A stretch of DNA of 64,000 nucleotides from Panulirus ornatus (taxonomy: Eukaryota > Arthropoda > Malacostraca > Decapoda > Palinuridae). The position numbers and the translations under genes are program-made. Shown one piece after another: positions 1-13,000 of the stretch; the first letter of the stretch is position 1, and every line of letters starts with the position of its first letter. The notes below the pieces were generated by a model, which saw only the letters and a program-made list of their open reading frames with translations, did not search any database and was not told the origin of the DNA. The DNA lies in NCBI RefSeq assembly GCF_036320965.1, contig NC_092261.1, positions 19,550,544-19,614,543 of the forward strand, given 5' to 3'.

Positions 1-1604
1 TATTGTTGACTGGTTGGTAAGGTTATTTAATGTATGTATGACTCATGGGGAGGTGCCTGAGGATTGGCGGAATGCGTGCATAGTGCCATTGTACAAAGGC
101 AAAGGGGATAAGAGTGAGTGCTCAAATTACAGAGGTATAAGTTTGTTGAGTATTCCTGGTAAATTATATGGCAGGATATTGATTGAGAGGGTGAAGGCAT
201 GTACAGAGCATCAGATTGGGGAAGAGCAGTGTGGTTTCAGAAGTGGTAGAGGATGTGTGGATCAGGTGTTTGCTTTGAAGAATGTATGTGAGAAATACTT
301 AGAAAAGCAAATGGATTTGTATGTAGCATTTATGGATCTGGAGAAGGCATATGATAGAGTTGATAGAGATGCTCTGTGGAAGGTATTAAGAATATATGGT
401 GTGGGAGGTAAGTTGTTAGAATCAGTGAAAAGTTTTTATCGAGGATGTAAGGCATGTGTACGGGTAGGAAGAGAGGAAAGTGATTGGTTCTCAGTGAATG
501 TAGGTTTGCGGCAGGGGTGTGTGATGTCTCCATGGTTGTTTAATTTGTTTATGGACGGGGTTGTTAGGGAGGTGAATGCAAGAGTTTTGGAAAGAGGGGC
601 AAGTATGAAGTCTGTTGGGGATGAGAGAGCTTGGGAAGTGAGTCAGTTGTTGTTCGCTGATGATACAGCGCTGGTGGCTGATTCATGTGAGAAACTGCAG
701 AAGCTGGTGACTGAGTTTGGTAAAGTGTGTGGAAGAAGAAAGTTAAGAGTAAATGTGAATAGGAGCAAGGTTATTAGGTACAGTAGGGTTGAGGGTCAAG
801 TCAATTGGGAGGTGAGTTTTAATGGAGAAAAACTGGAGGAAGTGAAGTGTTTTCGATATCTGGGAGTGGATCTGGCAGCGGATGGAACCATGGAAGCGGA
901 AGTGGATCATAGGGTGGGGAGGGGGCGAAAATTCTGGGAGCCTTGAAGAATGTGTGGAAGTCGAGAACATTATTTCGGAAAGCAAAAATGGGTATGTTTG
1001 AAGGAATAGTGGTTCCAACAATGTTGTATGGTTGCGAGGCGTGGCTATGGATAGAGTTGTGCGCAGGAGGATGGATGTGCTGGAAATGAGATGTTTGAGG
1101 ACAATGTGTGGTGTGAGGTGGTTTGATCGAGTAAGTAACGGAAGGGTAAGAGAGATGTGTGGAAATAAAAAGAGCGTGGTTGAGAGAGCAGAAGAGGGTG
1201 TTTTGAAATGGCTCGGGCACATGGAGAGAATGAGTGAGGAAAGATTGACGAAGAGAATATATGTGTCGGAGGTGGAGGGAACGAGGAGAAGAGGGAGACC
1301 AAATTGGAGGTGGAAAGATGGAGTGAAAAAGATTTTGTGTGATCGGGGCCTGAACATGCAGGAGGGTGAAAGGAGGGCAAGGAATAGAGTGAATTGGAGC
1401 GATGTGGTATACCGGGGTTGACGTGCTGTCAGTGGATTGAATCAAGGCATGTGAAGCGTCTGGGGTAAACCATGGAAAGCTGTGTAGGTATGTATATTTG
1501 CGTGTGTGGACGTATGTATATACATGTGTATGGGGGCGGGTTGGGCCATTTCTTTCGTCTGTTTCCTTGCGCTACCTCGCAAACGCGGGAGACAGCGACA
1601 AAGC
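1..1604 (+). mobile_element. RTE copy 1: RT to 3' end, short-3'UTR subfamily
   Basis: The window opens inside the RT domain of an RTE-clade non-LTR retrotransposon. Visible in order are [29 protein letters not shown], motif A ([14 protein letters not shown]), motif B ([11 protein letters not shown]), motif C ([13 protein letters not shown]), then the C-terminal [28 protein letters not shown] block. Two 1-bp deletions break the ORF: one in the G-run near 915 and one near 1043 (GCGTGGCTATGG where other copies have GCGTGGGCTATGG). They shift the frame twice, so the copy is a pseudogene. The ORF would end at 1421 (VVYRG stop). The short 3'UTR follows, with the terminal hairpin and a 25-A run. Confidence 0.93.
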
Positions 1605-1980
<376 letters not shown>

Positions 1981-3969
1981 CATACTCTGTCGCTGTCTCC
2001 CGCGTTTGCGAGGTAGCGCAAGGAAACAGACGAAAGAAATGGCCCAACCCCCCCCCCCCCATACACATGTACATACGTCCACACACGCAAAAAATACATA
2101 CCTACACAGCCTTCCATGGTTTACCCCAGACGCTTCACATGCCTTGATTCAATCCACTGACAGCACGTCAACCCCTGTATACCACATCGCTCCAATTCAC
2201 TCTATTCCTTGCCTTCCTTTCACCCTCCTGCATGTTCAGGCCCCGATCACACAAAATCTTTTTCACTCCATCTTTCCACCTCCAATTTGGTCTCCCTCTT
2301 CTCCTCGTTCCCTCCACCTCCGACACATATATCCTCTTGGTCAATCTTTCCTCACTCATTCTCTCCATGTGCCCAAACCATTTCAAAACACCCTCTTCTG
2401 CTCTCTCAACCACGCTCTTTTTATTTCCACACATCTCTCTTACCCTTACGTTACTTACTCGATCAAACCACCTCACACCACACATTGTCCTCAAACATCT
2501 CATTTCCAGCACATCCATCCTCCCGCGCACATCTCTATCCATAGCCCACGCCTCGCAACCATACAACATTGTTGGAACCACTATTCCTTCAAACATACCC
2601 ATTTTTGCTTTCCGAGATAATGTTCTCGACTTCCACACATTTTTCAAGGCTCCCAAAATTTTCGCCCCCTCCCCCACCCTATGATCCACTTCCGCTTCCA
2701 TGGTTCCATCCGCTGACAGATCCACTCCCAGATATCTAAAACACTTCACTTCCTCCAGTTTTTCTCCATTCAAACTCACCTCCCAATTGACTTGACCCTC
2801 ACCCCTACTGTACCTAATAACCTTGCTCTTATTCACATTTACTCTTAACTTTCTTCTTCCACACACTTTACCAAACTCAGTCACCAGCTTCTGCAGTTTC
2901 TCACATGAATCAGCCACCAGCGCTGTATCATCAGCGAACAACAACTGACTCACTTCCCAAGCTCTCTCATCCCCAACAGACTTCATACTTGCCCCTCTTT
3001 CCAGGACTCTTGCATTTACCTCCCTAACAACCCCATCCATAAACAAATTAAACAACCATGGAGACATCACACACCCCTGCCGCAAACCTACATTCACTGA
3101 GAACCAATCACTTTCCTCTCTTCCTACACGTACACATGCCTTACATCCTCGATAAAAACTTTTCACTGCTTCTAACAACTTGCCTCCCACACCATATATT
3201 CTTAATACCCTCCACAGAGCATCTCTATCAACTCTATCATATGCCTTCTCCAGATCCATAAATGCTACATACAAATCCATTTGCTTTTCTAAGTATTTCT
3301 CACATACATTCTTCAAAGCAAACACCTGATCCACACATCCTCTACCACTTCTGAAACCGCACTGCTCTTCCCCAATCTGATGCTCTGTACATGCCTTCAC
3401 CCTCTCAATCAATACCCTCCCATATAATTTACCAGGAATACTCAACAAACTTATTCCTCTGTAATTTGAGCACTCACTCTTATCCCCTTTGCCTTTGTAC
3501 AATGGCACTATGTACGCATTCCGCCAATCCTCAGGCACCTCACCATGAGTCATACATACATTAAATAACCTTACCAACCAGTCAACAATACAGTCACCCC
3601 CTTTTTAATAAATTCCACTGCAATACCATCCAAACCTGCTGCCTTGCCGGCTTTCATCTTCCGCAAAGCTTTTACTACCTCTTCTCTGTTTACCAAATCA
3701 TTTTCCCTAACCCTCTCACTTTGCACACCACCTCGACCAAAACACCCTATATCTGCCACTCTGTCATCAGACACATTCAACAAACCTTCAAAATACTCAT
3801 TCCATCTCCTTCTCACATCACCGCTACTTGTTATCACCTCCCCATTTACGCCCTTCACTGAAGTTCCCATTTGCTCCCTTGTCTTACGCACCCTATTTAC
3901 CTCCTTCCAGAACATCTTTTTATTCTCCCTAAAATTTACTGATAGTCTCTCACCCCAACTCTCATTTGC
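1981..3969 (-). mobile_element. RTE copy 2: linker-RT-C-terminal, short-3'UTR subfamily
   Basis: Minus-strand copy lying tail-to-tail with copy 1. The 3'UTR hairpin is at 1985-2030 and coding sequence runs from the stop at 2168 up to about 3969. It is 5'-truncated in the EN-RT linker (..NESWGERLS) and abuts an unrelated plus-strand RTE tail at 3970. It belongs to the short-3'UTR subfamily (stop codon in GGGTTGACGTG). Confidence 0.93.
2168..3577 (-). CDS. RTE reverse transcriptase ORF (469 codons, 5'-incomplete)
   Basis: Continuous 469-codon ORF from mid-RT to the natural stop. It has RT motif A ([12 protein letters not shown]), motif B ([11 protein letters not shown]), an intact catalytic FADD in motif C, the [13 protein letters not shown] and CFRYLGVDL motifs, and the RTE C-terminal domain ending VVYRG. 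The apparent start is only the first Met after a frameshift: the T-run at 3601-3606 is one base short of other copies (CCCCCTTTTTAATAA). The preceding linker continues in another frame at 3571-3915. RT core plausible, copy defective. Confidence 0.85.
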   Translation of the reverse strand: MVRLFNVCMTHGEVPEDWRNAYIVPLYKGKGDKSECSNYRGISLLSIPGKLYGRVLIERVKACTEHQIGEEQCGFRSGRGCVDQVFALKNVCEKYLEKQMDLYVAFMDLEKAYDRVDRDALWRVLRIYGVGGKLLEAVKSFYRGCKACVRVGREESDWFSVNVGLRQGCVMSPWLFNLFMDGVVREVNARVLERGASMKSVGDERAWEVSQLLFADDTALVADSCEKLQKLVTEFGKVCGRRKLRVNVNKSKVIRYSRGEGQVNWEVSLNGEKLEEVKCFRYLGVDLSADGTMEAEVDHRVGEGAKILGALKNVWKSRTLSRKAKMGMFEGIVVPTMLYGCEAWAMDRDVRGRMDVLEMRCLRTMCGVRWFDRVSNVRVREMCGNKKSVVERAEEGVLKWFGHMERMSEERLTKRIYVSEVEGTRRRGRPNWRWKDGVKKILCDRGLNMQEGERKARNRVNWSDVVYRG

Positions 3970-4141
3970 TTTGTCTGTGTGTGTATATATATGTATACGT
4001 TGAGATGTATAGGTATGTATATTTGCTTGTGTGGACGTGTTTGTATGTACATGTGTATGTGGGTGGGTTGGGCCATTCTTTCGCCTGCTTCCTTGCGCTA
4101 CCTCGCTAACGCGTGAGACAGTGACAAAGCAAAATGAAATG
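3970..4141 (+). mobile_element. RTE 3'-tail fragment (long-3'UTR type)
   Basis: Holds only the last ~170 bp of an RTE 3'UTR (GTATACGTTGAGATGTATAGG.. to the GCTACCTCGCTAACGCG hairpin), ending in an AAATGAAAT tail and (TA)n. The TACGTTGAGATG segment is absent from the short-3'UTR subfamily, so this is a long-type tail. Confidence 0.85.
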
Positions 4142-4144
4142 AAA

Positions 4145-4146
4145 TA

Positions 4147-4220
<74 letters not shown>
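4145..4220. repeat. (TA)n array
   Basis: Pure TA repeat between the tail of one RTE fragment and the 5'-truncated start of the next. Confidence 0.97.
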
Positions 4221-4223
<3 letters not shown>

Positions 4224-4818
4224 GTTCCAACAATGTTGTATGGTTGCGAGGCGTGGGCTATGGATAGAGTTGTGCGCAGGAGGATGGATGTGCTGGAAAT
4301 GAGATGTTTGAGGACAATGTGTGGTGTGAGGTGGTTTGATCGAGTGAGTAACGTAAGGGTAAGAGAGATGTGTAGAAATAAAAAGAGCGTGGTTGAGAGA
4401 GCAGAAGAGGGTGTTTTGAAATGGTTTGGGCACATGGAGAGAATGAGTGAGGAAAGATTGACCAAGAGGATATATGTGTCGGAGGTGGAGGGAACGAGGA
4501 GAAGAGGGAGACCAAATTGGAGGTGGAAAGATGGAGTGAAAAAGATTTTGTGTGATCGGGGCCTGAACATGCAGGAGGGTGAAAGGAGGGCAAGGAATAG
4601 AGTGAATTGGAGCGATGTGGTATACCGGGGTTGACGTGCTGTCAGTGGATTGAATCAAGGCATGTGAAGCGTCTGGGGTAAACCATGGAAAGCTGTGTAG
4701 GTATGTATATTTGCGTGTGTGGACGTATGTATATACATGCGTATGGGGGGGGTTGGGCCATTTCTTTCGTCTGTTTCCTTGCGCTACCTCGCAAACGCGG
4801 GAGACAGCGACAAAGTAT
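4221..4818 (+). mobile_element. RTE copy 3: 5'-truncated C-terminal domain plus short 3'UTR
   Basis: Begins directly after (TA)n at GTGGTTCCAACAATG. It encodes [12 protein letters not shown] through VVYRG in one open frame (4221-4634), then the short 3'UTR and hairpin and an ATAATAATA/(TA)n tail. No RT core is present. A typical 5'-truncated insertion. Confidence 0.92.
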
Positions 4819-4832
4819 AATAGAATAATAAT

Positions 4833-4835
<3 letters not shown>

Positions 4836-4893
<58 letters not shown>
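4836..4893. repeat. (TA)n array
   Basis: TA repeat joining the RTE copy 3 tail to the 5' head of a non-autonomous element. Confidence 0.96.
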
Positions 4894-4895
<2 letters not shown>

Positions 4896-5137
4896 ATCCC
4901 TGGGGATAGGGGAGAAAGAATACTTCCCACGTATTCCCTGCGTGTCGTAGAAGGCGACTAAAAGGGGAGGGAGCGGTGGGCTGGAAATCCTCCCCTCTCG
5001 TTTTTTTTTTAATTTTCCAAAAGAAGGAACAGAGAATTGGGCCAGGTGAGGGTATTCCCTCAAGGCCCAGTCCTCTGTTCTTAACGCTACCTCGCTAATG
5101 CGGGAAATGGCGAATAGTTTGAAAGAAAAAAGAAAAA

Positions 5138-5140
<3 letters not shown>
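4896..5140 (+). mobile_element. Non-autonomous RTE-derived element (full length, ~245 bp)
   Basis: The first ~150 bp (CCTGGGGATAGGGGAGAAAG..GTCGTAGAAGGCGACT..GGAAATCCTCCCC) match the 5'UTR of full-length RTE copies at 32,198 and 50,890. The middle (CAGAGAATTGGGCCAGGTGAGGGTATTCCC) is specific to this family. The last ~60 bp carry the same hairpin as the RTE 3' end (ACGCTACCTCGCTAATGCGGGAAATGGCGA), then an A-rich tail and (TA)n. It has no ORF. Read as an internally deleted or recombined derivative mobilised by RTE. Other copies: 52,350, 55,016 and 59,878. Confidence 0.85.

Positions 5141-5215
<75 letters not shown>
5139..5215. repeat. (TA)n array
   Basis: TA repeat forming the tail of the non-autonomous element and abutting the PLE end at 5216. 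Confidence 0.97.
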
Positions 5216-5219
<4 letters not shown>

Positions 5220-6759
5220 AAAGATCAAAGTTTAGCGCGTGATCAAGTATATTCCTATGAGTCCACGGGGAAATGAATCACGATGAATACCCAAGTGCAC
5301 TTTCATGTATTAATCACATCATCAGGGGAATTACAAGAAATATATATGTCAGTTGATATGCAACAAAGAGACGTAGCTAGTATGACATTTGGTAAATAAA
5401 TGATTGTCTAAATGGAGATCAGGTGCGTCTAAGACAGACAGCGAGCGTATCATAAACTTCGTATGTGGACAAGAAGGGAAATTGTTTACAAATTTTTTAA
5501 ACAATAAAGCTATCCAACTAGTATAGGCCTTCACTAATAATAAGGTTATAATTCTTTGCGTATTTATTAATAGAAGGTTCAATGATATTTCTCGTTGTAC
5601 TGGAGTTAATAACTGAGATGATCGGAGTTTTTAACGTGATTAAACATACATTTGATTTTTGTCCTGCTCTTAGACTATTTTTATGTTGCTTAAGTCTAAC
5701 AGAAAGATACTTACCAGTCTGACCAACATAAAACTTATCACAATTTCTACATGGTACCTTATAGATGCATCCAGAACTTTCTCATGAGCTCCTGATTAAA
5801 TTATTCTTTATGGTATTATTGTTGCTGAAGGCTACATTTATATTAAAGAATTTAAGTAACACGGGAAGTAAAGCAAAATTATTATTGAAAGGGAGAACTA
5901 AAAGATTCTTGGTTTCAGTTGGAGGTTTGGTGTCATTTCTATAAACTGATTTCTTTGCTAACTTAAGGGATTTATCATGGAAAGATCTAGGATACTTTAA
6001 CTTGTATCCAATAGAATATATCTTCTCAAACTCATCATCAGTAAACTCTGGACCGCAAATACGTAGTGCCCTGAGGAACATAGACTGAAATGATGATAAT
6101 TTAACTTTGTCATGTTGAGATGAGTAATGATGGATATAGGAGCATTCATTGGTAGATTTTCTGTATTTGCTAAACTTAAACATGTTTCTATGCCTATGGA
6201 TCATGCAATCTAAAAATGGTAATATACAATTATTTTAATTTTCTACAGTAAATTTAATGGAAGATATTACATTTTAAGTAAGAGGAGAAATGTTTGTAAA
6301 TTTTCATTTGTTAGCCAAACACAAAGAACATATCTACATACCTAAACCGAATTGCATTAGAAGGTAAGATATCCTTTAGTAATTTTGTTTCAAAGAATTC
6401 CTTTTAAAGATTACTTAGTACAGGTGAAAGAGGGTTACCCATTGCCATATAAAATTTTTGAGCATAATATTCTTCAATGAATGAAATACACAGTCTTTTA
6501 TACACAATTTTATCTGTTCAACAGTTCCATTGTCTAAAGCACACAAGGTATCCTTATCTAGTTGTTTATTGGACAGGTTTATCACAAAAGAAAGCTTCGT
6601 GTTCTTAGTCCAGTCACTGTTTCCAATAAGATGGTCCAACTTACAATTCAGTTTCATTTGTAGCCATTTGCGTCCGTTTCTTAATCTCTTATAGCAGTAG
6701 TCCAACATTCGGTTTATGATACGCTCGTTGTATGACTTGGACACACCCAATCTCCATCA
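5216..6759 (-). mobile_element. Penelope-like element A (internally deleted)
   Basis: Minus-strand PLE. The 5' part (6415-6750) encodes RMLDYCYKRLRN..KLSFVINLSNKQL, the N-terminal PLE segment, fused by an internal deletion to the later IKLCIKDC..NFIWQWVT region of RT. The C-terminal region is at 5782-6204. The GIY-YIG endonuclease at about 5690-5790 keeps CIYKVPCRNCDKFYVGQTGK, with CxxC and YVG. Frameshifts separate the pieces, and the RT YVDD region near 6330 is shifted out of frame. The 3' terminus (5216-5345) reads out as ..CCTGATGATGTGATTAATAC..GACTCATAGGAATATACTTGATCACG. Confidence 0.85.
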
Positions 6760-7795
<1,036 letters not shown>

Positions 7796-9516
7796 ATCAC
7801 TCACTTTTATCCCCTTTGCCTTTGTACAATGGCACTATGCAAGCATTCCGGCAATCCTCAGGCACCTCACCATGAGTCATACATACATTAGATAACCTTA
7901 CCAACCAGTCAACAATACAGTCACCCCTTTTTTAATATATTTCACTGAAATAGCATCGAAACCCGCTGCCTTGCCGGCATTCATCTTCCGCAAAGCTTTT
8001 ACTACCTCTTCTCTGTTTACCAAATCATTCTCCCTAACCATCTCGACCAAAACACCCTTTTTCCCCCATTCTATCATCAAACACATTCAACAAGCTTAAA
8101 TACTCACTCCATCACCTTCTCACATCACCACTACTTGTTATCACCTCTCCATTAGCCCCTTTCACTGATGTTCCCATTTGTTCTTTTGTCTTACGCACTT
8201 TTTTACCTTCTTCCAAAATATATTTTTATTCTCCCTAAAAATTACTGATACCCTTTCACCCCAACTCTCATTTGCCCTCTTTTTCACCTCTTGTACCTTT
8301 CTCTTGAGCTCCTGCCTGTATTTTTTATACATCATTTGCATTATTTCCCTGCAAAAATCGTCCAAATGCCTGTCTCTTCTTTTTCACTAATAATCTTACT
8401 TTTTCATCTCACCACTCACTACCCTTTCTAATCTGCCCACCTCCCACGCTTCTCATGCCACAAGCATCTTTTGCGCAAGTCATCACTGCTTCCCTAAATA
8501 CATCCCATTCCTCCCCCACTCCCCTTACGTCCTTTGTTCTCACCTTTTTCCATTCTGTACTCAGTCTCTCCTGGTACTTCCTCACACAACTCACCTTCCG
8601 AACCTCACTTACTCTCACCACTCCCTTCATCCTAACAGTTTTCCTTCTTTTCAGTAAGCCTCTACATATCTTCATCTTCGCCTCCACAAGATAATGATCA
8701 GACATCCCTCCACTTGCACGTCTCAGCACATTAACACTCAAAAGTCTCTCTTTCGCGCGCCCATGAATTAACACGTAATCCAATAACGCTCTCTTGCCAT
8801 CTCTCCTACTTAAATACGTATACTTATGTATATCTCTCTTTTTAAACCAGGTATTCCCAATCACCAGTCCTTTTTCAGCACATAGATCTACAAGCTGTTC
8901 ACCATTTCCATTTACAACACTGAACACCCCATGCACACCAATTTTTCCCTCAACTGCCACATTACTCACCTTTGCATTCAAATCACCCATCACTATAACC
9001 CGGTATTGTGCATAAAAGCTACTAACACACTTACTCAGCTGCTCCCAAAACACTTGCCTTTCATGATCTTTCCTCTCATACCCAGGTGCATATGCACCAA
9101 TAATCACCAATCTCTCTCCATCCACTTTCACTTTTACCCATATCACTCTAGATTTTACTTTCTTGCACTCTATCACATACTCCCATCACTCCTGTTTTAT
9201 GAGTATTGCAACTCCTTCCCTTGCTCTTGTCCTCTCACTAACCCCTGACTTTACTTCCAAGACATTCCCAAACCACTCTTCCCCTTTACCCTTGAGCTTC
9301 GTTTCACCCAGAGCCAAAACATCCAGGTTTCTTTCCTCAAACATACTACCTATCTCTCCTTTTTTCTCATCGTGGTTACATCCACACACATTTAGACACC
9401 CCAATCTAAGCCTTCGAGGAGGATGAGCATCCCCCGCGTGACTCCTTCTTCTGTTTTCCCTTTTAGAAAGTTAAAATACAAGGAGGGGAGGGTTTCTAGC
9501 CCCTCGCTCCCGTCCC

Positions 9517-9520
<4 letters not shown>
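7796..9520 (-). mobile_element. RTE copy 4: 5' half (5'UTR, endonuclease, linker, start of RT)
   Basis: Minus-strand 5' half with an authentic 5' side (GGGACGGGAGCGAGGGGCTAGAAACC.. next to (TA)n at 9520). EN pieces are at 9186-9404 (LNVCGCN, LGETKL in place of LSETKL) and 8409-9176 (YAPGYE, MGDLNAK, LLDYVLI, MSDHYLVEAK). The linker and RT motif 0 follow at 8365-7898, broken by frameshifts and stops. It ends near 7796 at NYRG-equivalent sequence, so the RT catalytic core is absent. Confidence 0.9.

Positions 9521-9561
<41 letters not shown>
9520..9561. repeat. (TA)n array
   Basis: TA repeat between the 5' end of RTE copy 4 and a plus-strand RTE tail. Confidence 0.95.
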
Positions 9562-9564
<3 letters not shown>

Positions 9565-9678
9565 CGTGTGTGGACGTGTGTATGTACATGTGCATGGGGG
9601 GGGGGGGGTTGGGCCATTTCTTTCGTCTGTTTCCTTGCGCTACCTCGCAAACGCGGGAGACAGCGACAAAGTATAAAA

Positions 9679-9687
<9 letters not shown>
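9562..9687 (+). mobile_element. RTE 3'-tail fragment
   Basis: The last ~115 bp of an RTE 3'UTR (TTTGCGTGTGTGGACG.. G-run ..GGGCCATTTC.. GCTACCTCGCAAACGCGGGAGACAGCGAC), ending in an A-run. No coding sequence. Confidence 0.88.

Positions 9688-9746
<59 letters not shown>
9688..9746. repeat. (TA)n array
   Basis: TA repeat following the RTE tail fragment. Confidence 0.96.
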
Positions 9747-9754
<8 letters not shown>

Positions 9755-9756
9755 AT

Positions 9757-10044
9757 TGTTTCTTATCCACAGGAAATGAAACACGATAATTTTCCAATCA
9801 CATTTGTGTAATGATCATACCATCAGGGGAGACACAGGAAAGAAATGTAACAATCAGTTGATATTCAACGGAGAGACGTCGCTCGGATGCCATTTGGTAC
9901 ATAAGTGACTACGCGAATGCAATTCGGGTGTGTTCAAGCCTGGCAGCATGCATATCATGAGCTATATTATGTGCACCAGAGAGAGAACTGTATACAAGTT
10001 TCATTGACATAAACGATATCATATCTGTATAGACATTCACCAAT
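9757..10044 (-). mobile_element. Penelope-like element 3' terminal fragment
   Basis: Minus-strand fragment aligning with the PLE A end (5250-5550). It holds the terminal block (reverse complement CCCCTGATGGTATGATCATTACACAAATG..) and the adjoining region, with no usable ORF. It joins RTE copy 5 at about 10,045 without (TA)n. Confidence 0.75.
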
Positions 10045-10045
10045 A

Positions 10046-13000
10046 TGGGGAGCGGGGTGCTAGAAACCCTTCCCTCCTTGTATTTTAACTTTCTAAAAGG
10101 GTAAACAAAACAAGGAGTCACGCGGGGAGTGCTCATCCTCCTCGAAGGCTCAGATTGGGGTGTCAAAATGTGTGTGGATGTAACCAAGCTGAGAAAAAAG
10201 GAGAGATAGGTAGTATGTTTGAGGAAAGGAATCTGGATGTTTTGGCTCTGAGTGAAACAAAGCTCAATGGTAAAGGGGAAGAGTGGTTTGGAAATGTCTT
10301 GGGAGTAAAGTCAGGGGTTAGTGAGAGGACAAGAGCAAGGGAAGGAGTAGCACTACTCCTGAGACATGAGTGGTGGGAGTATGTGATAGAGAGTAAGAAA
10401 GTAAGCTCTAGATTTGTATGGATAAAACTGAAAGTTGATGGAGAGAGATGGGTGATTATTGTTGCATATGCACCTGGGCATGAGAAGAAAGATCATGAGA
10501 GGCAAGTGTTTTGGGAGCAGCTGAATGAGTGTGTTAGTAGTTTTGATGCACGAGACCGGGTTATAGTGATGGGTGATTTGAATGCAAAGGTGAGTAATGT
10601 GGCAGTTGAGGGAATAATTGGTATACATGGGGTGTTCAGTGTTGTAAATGGAAATGGTGAAGAGCTTGTAGATTTATGTGCTGAAAACGGACTGGTGATT
10701 GGGAATACCTGGTTTAAAAAGCGAGATATACGTATATAAGTAGGAGTGATGGCCAGAGACCGTTATTGTATTACGTGTCAATTGATAGGCGTGCGAAAGA
10801 GAGAATTTTGGATGTTAATGTGCTGAGAGGTGCAACTGGAGGGATGTCTGATCATTATCTTCTGGAGGCGAAGGTGAAGATTTGCAGAAGTTTTCAGAAA
10901 AGAAAGGCGAATGTTGGGGTGAAGAGAGTGGTGAGAGTAAGTGAGCTTGGGAAGGAGACTTGTGTGAGGAAGTACCAGGAGAGACTGCGTACGGAATGGA
11001 AAAAAAGTGAGAACAAAGGAGGTAATGGGAGTGGGGAGGAATGGGATGTATTTAGGGAAGCAGTGTTGGCTTGCGCAAAAGATACTTGTGGCATGAGAAG
11101 CGTGGGTGGTGGGCATATTAGAAAGGGTAGTGAATGGTGGGATGAAGAAGTAAGATTATTAGTAAAAGAGAAGAGAGAGGTATTTGGACGATTTTTGCAG
11201 GGAAATAATGCAAATGAGTGGGAGATGTATAAAAAAAGAGGCAGGAGGTCAAGAGAAAGATGCATGAGGTGAAAAAGACGGCAAATGAGAGTTGGGGTGA
11301 GAGAGTATCATTAAGTTTTAGGGAGAATAAAAAGATGTTTTGGAAGGAGGTAAATAAAGTGCGTAAGACAAGGGAACAAATGGGAATCTCAGTGAAGGGG
11401 GCTAATGGGGAGGTGATAACAAGTAGTGGTGATGTGAGAAGGAGATGGAGTGAGTATTTTGAAGGTTTGTTGAATGTGTTTGATGATAGAGTGGTAGATA
11501 TATGTCGTTTTGGTCGAGGTGTTGTGCAAAGTGAGAGGGTTAGAGAAAATGATTTGGTAAACAGAGAAGAGGTAGTAAAAGCTTTGCGGAATATGAAAGC
11601 CGGCAAGGCAGCGGGGTTGGATGATATTGCAGTGGAATTTATTAAAAAAGGGGATGACTGTATTGTTGACTGGTTGGTAAGGTTATGTACACTCATGATG
11701 AGGTGCCTGAGGACTGGCGGAATGCCTGCATAGTGCTATTGTACAAAAGCAAAGGGGACAATGGTGAGTGCTCAAATTACAGAGGTATAAGTTTGTTGAG
11801 TATTCCTGGGAAATTATATGCGATGGTATTGATTGAGAGGGTGAAGGCATATACAGAGCATCAGATTGGGGAAGAGCAGTGTGGTTTCAGAAGTGGTAGA
11901 GGATGTGTCGATCAGGTGTTTGCTTTGAAGAATGTATTTGAGAAATACTTAGAAAAGCAAATGGATTTGTATGTAGCATTTATGCATCTGGAGAAGGCAT
12001 ATGATAGAGTTGATAGAGATGCTCTGTGGAAGGTATTAAGCATATATGGTGTGGGCGGAAAGTTGTTAGAATCAGTGAAAAGTTTTTATCGAGGATGTAA
12101 GGCATGTGTACGTGTAGGAAGAGAGGAAAGTGATTGGTTCTCAATGAATGTAGGTTTGCGGCAGGAGTGTGTGATGTCTCCATGGTTGTTTGATTTGTTT
12201 ATGGATGGGGTTGTTAGGGAGGTGAATCCAAGAGTTTTGGAAAGAGGGGCAATTATGCAGTCTGTTGTGGATGAGAGAGAGTTGGAAGTGAGTCAGTTGT
12301 TGTTCGCTGATGATACAGCGGTGGTGGCTGATTCATGTGAGAAACTGCAGAAGCTGGTGACTGAGTTTGGTAAAGTGTGTGAGAGAAGAAAGTTGAGAGT
12401 AAATGTGAATAAGAGCAAGGTTATTAGGTACATAGGGTTGAGGGTCAAGTCAGTTGGGAGGTAAGTTTGAATGAGAAAAACTGTAGGAAGTGAAGTGTTT
12501 TAGATATCTGGGAGTGGATTTGGCAGCGGATGGAACCATGGAAGCGGAAGTAATTCATAGGGTGGTGAAGGCGGCGAAATTTCTGGGAGCGTTGAAGAGT
12601 GTGTGGAAGTCGAGAACATTATCTCGGAAAGCAAAAATGGGTATGTTTCAAGGAATAGTGGTTCCAACAATGTTGTATGGTTGGGAGTCGTGGGCAATGG
12701 ATAGAGTTGTTCGCAGGAGGGTGGATGTGCTGGAAATGAGATGTTTGAGGACAGTATGTGGTGTGAGGTGGTTTGATCGAGTAAGTAATAATAGGGTAAG
12801 AGAGATGTGTGGTAATAAAAAGAGTGTGGTTGAGAGAGCAGAAGAGGGTGTTTTGAAGTGGTTTGGTCACATGGAGAGAATGAGTGAGGAAAGATTGACC
12901 AAGAGGATATATGTGTCAGAGGTGGAGGGAACGAGGAGAAGTGGGAGACCAAATTGAAGGTGGAAGGATGGAGTGAAAAAGGTTTTGAGTGATCGGGGCC

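Noticed and set aside
2209..2684. Recurring Pro/Ser/His-rich open frames opposite RTE coding sequence
   Set aside because: They occur antisense to the RTE C-terminal domain in every copy and vary with its codon choice. They are shadows of the real frame.
9600..9676. TAGCGCAAGG on the reverse strand of the tail, like a tRNA-type box A (possible tRNA-derived SINE)
   Set aside because: No box B (GGTTCGANNCC), no cloverleaf and no pol III terminator. The sequence is the RTE 3'UTR.
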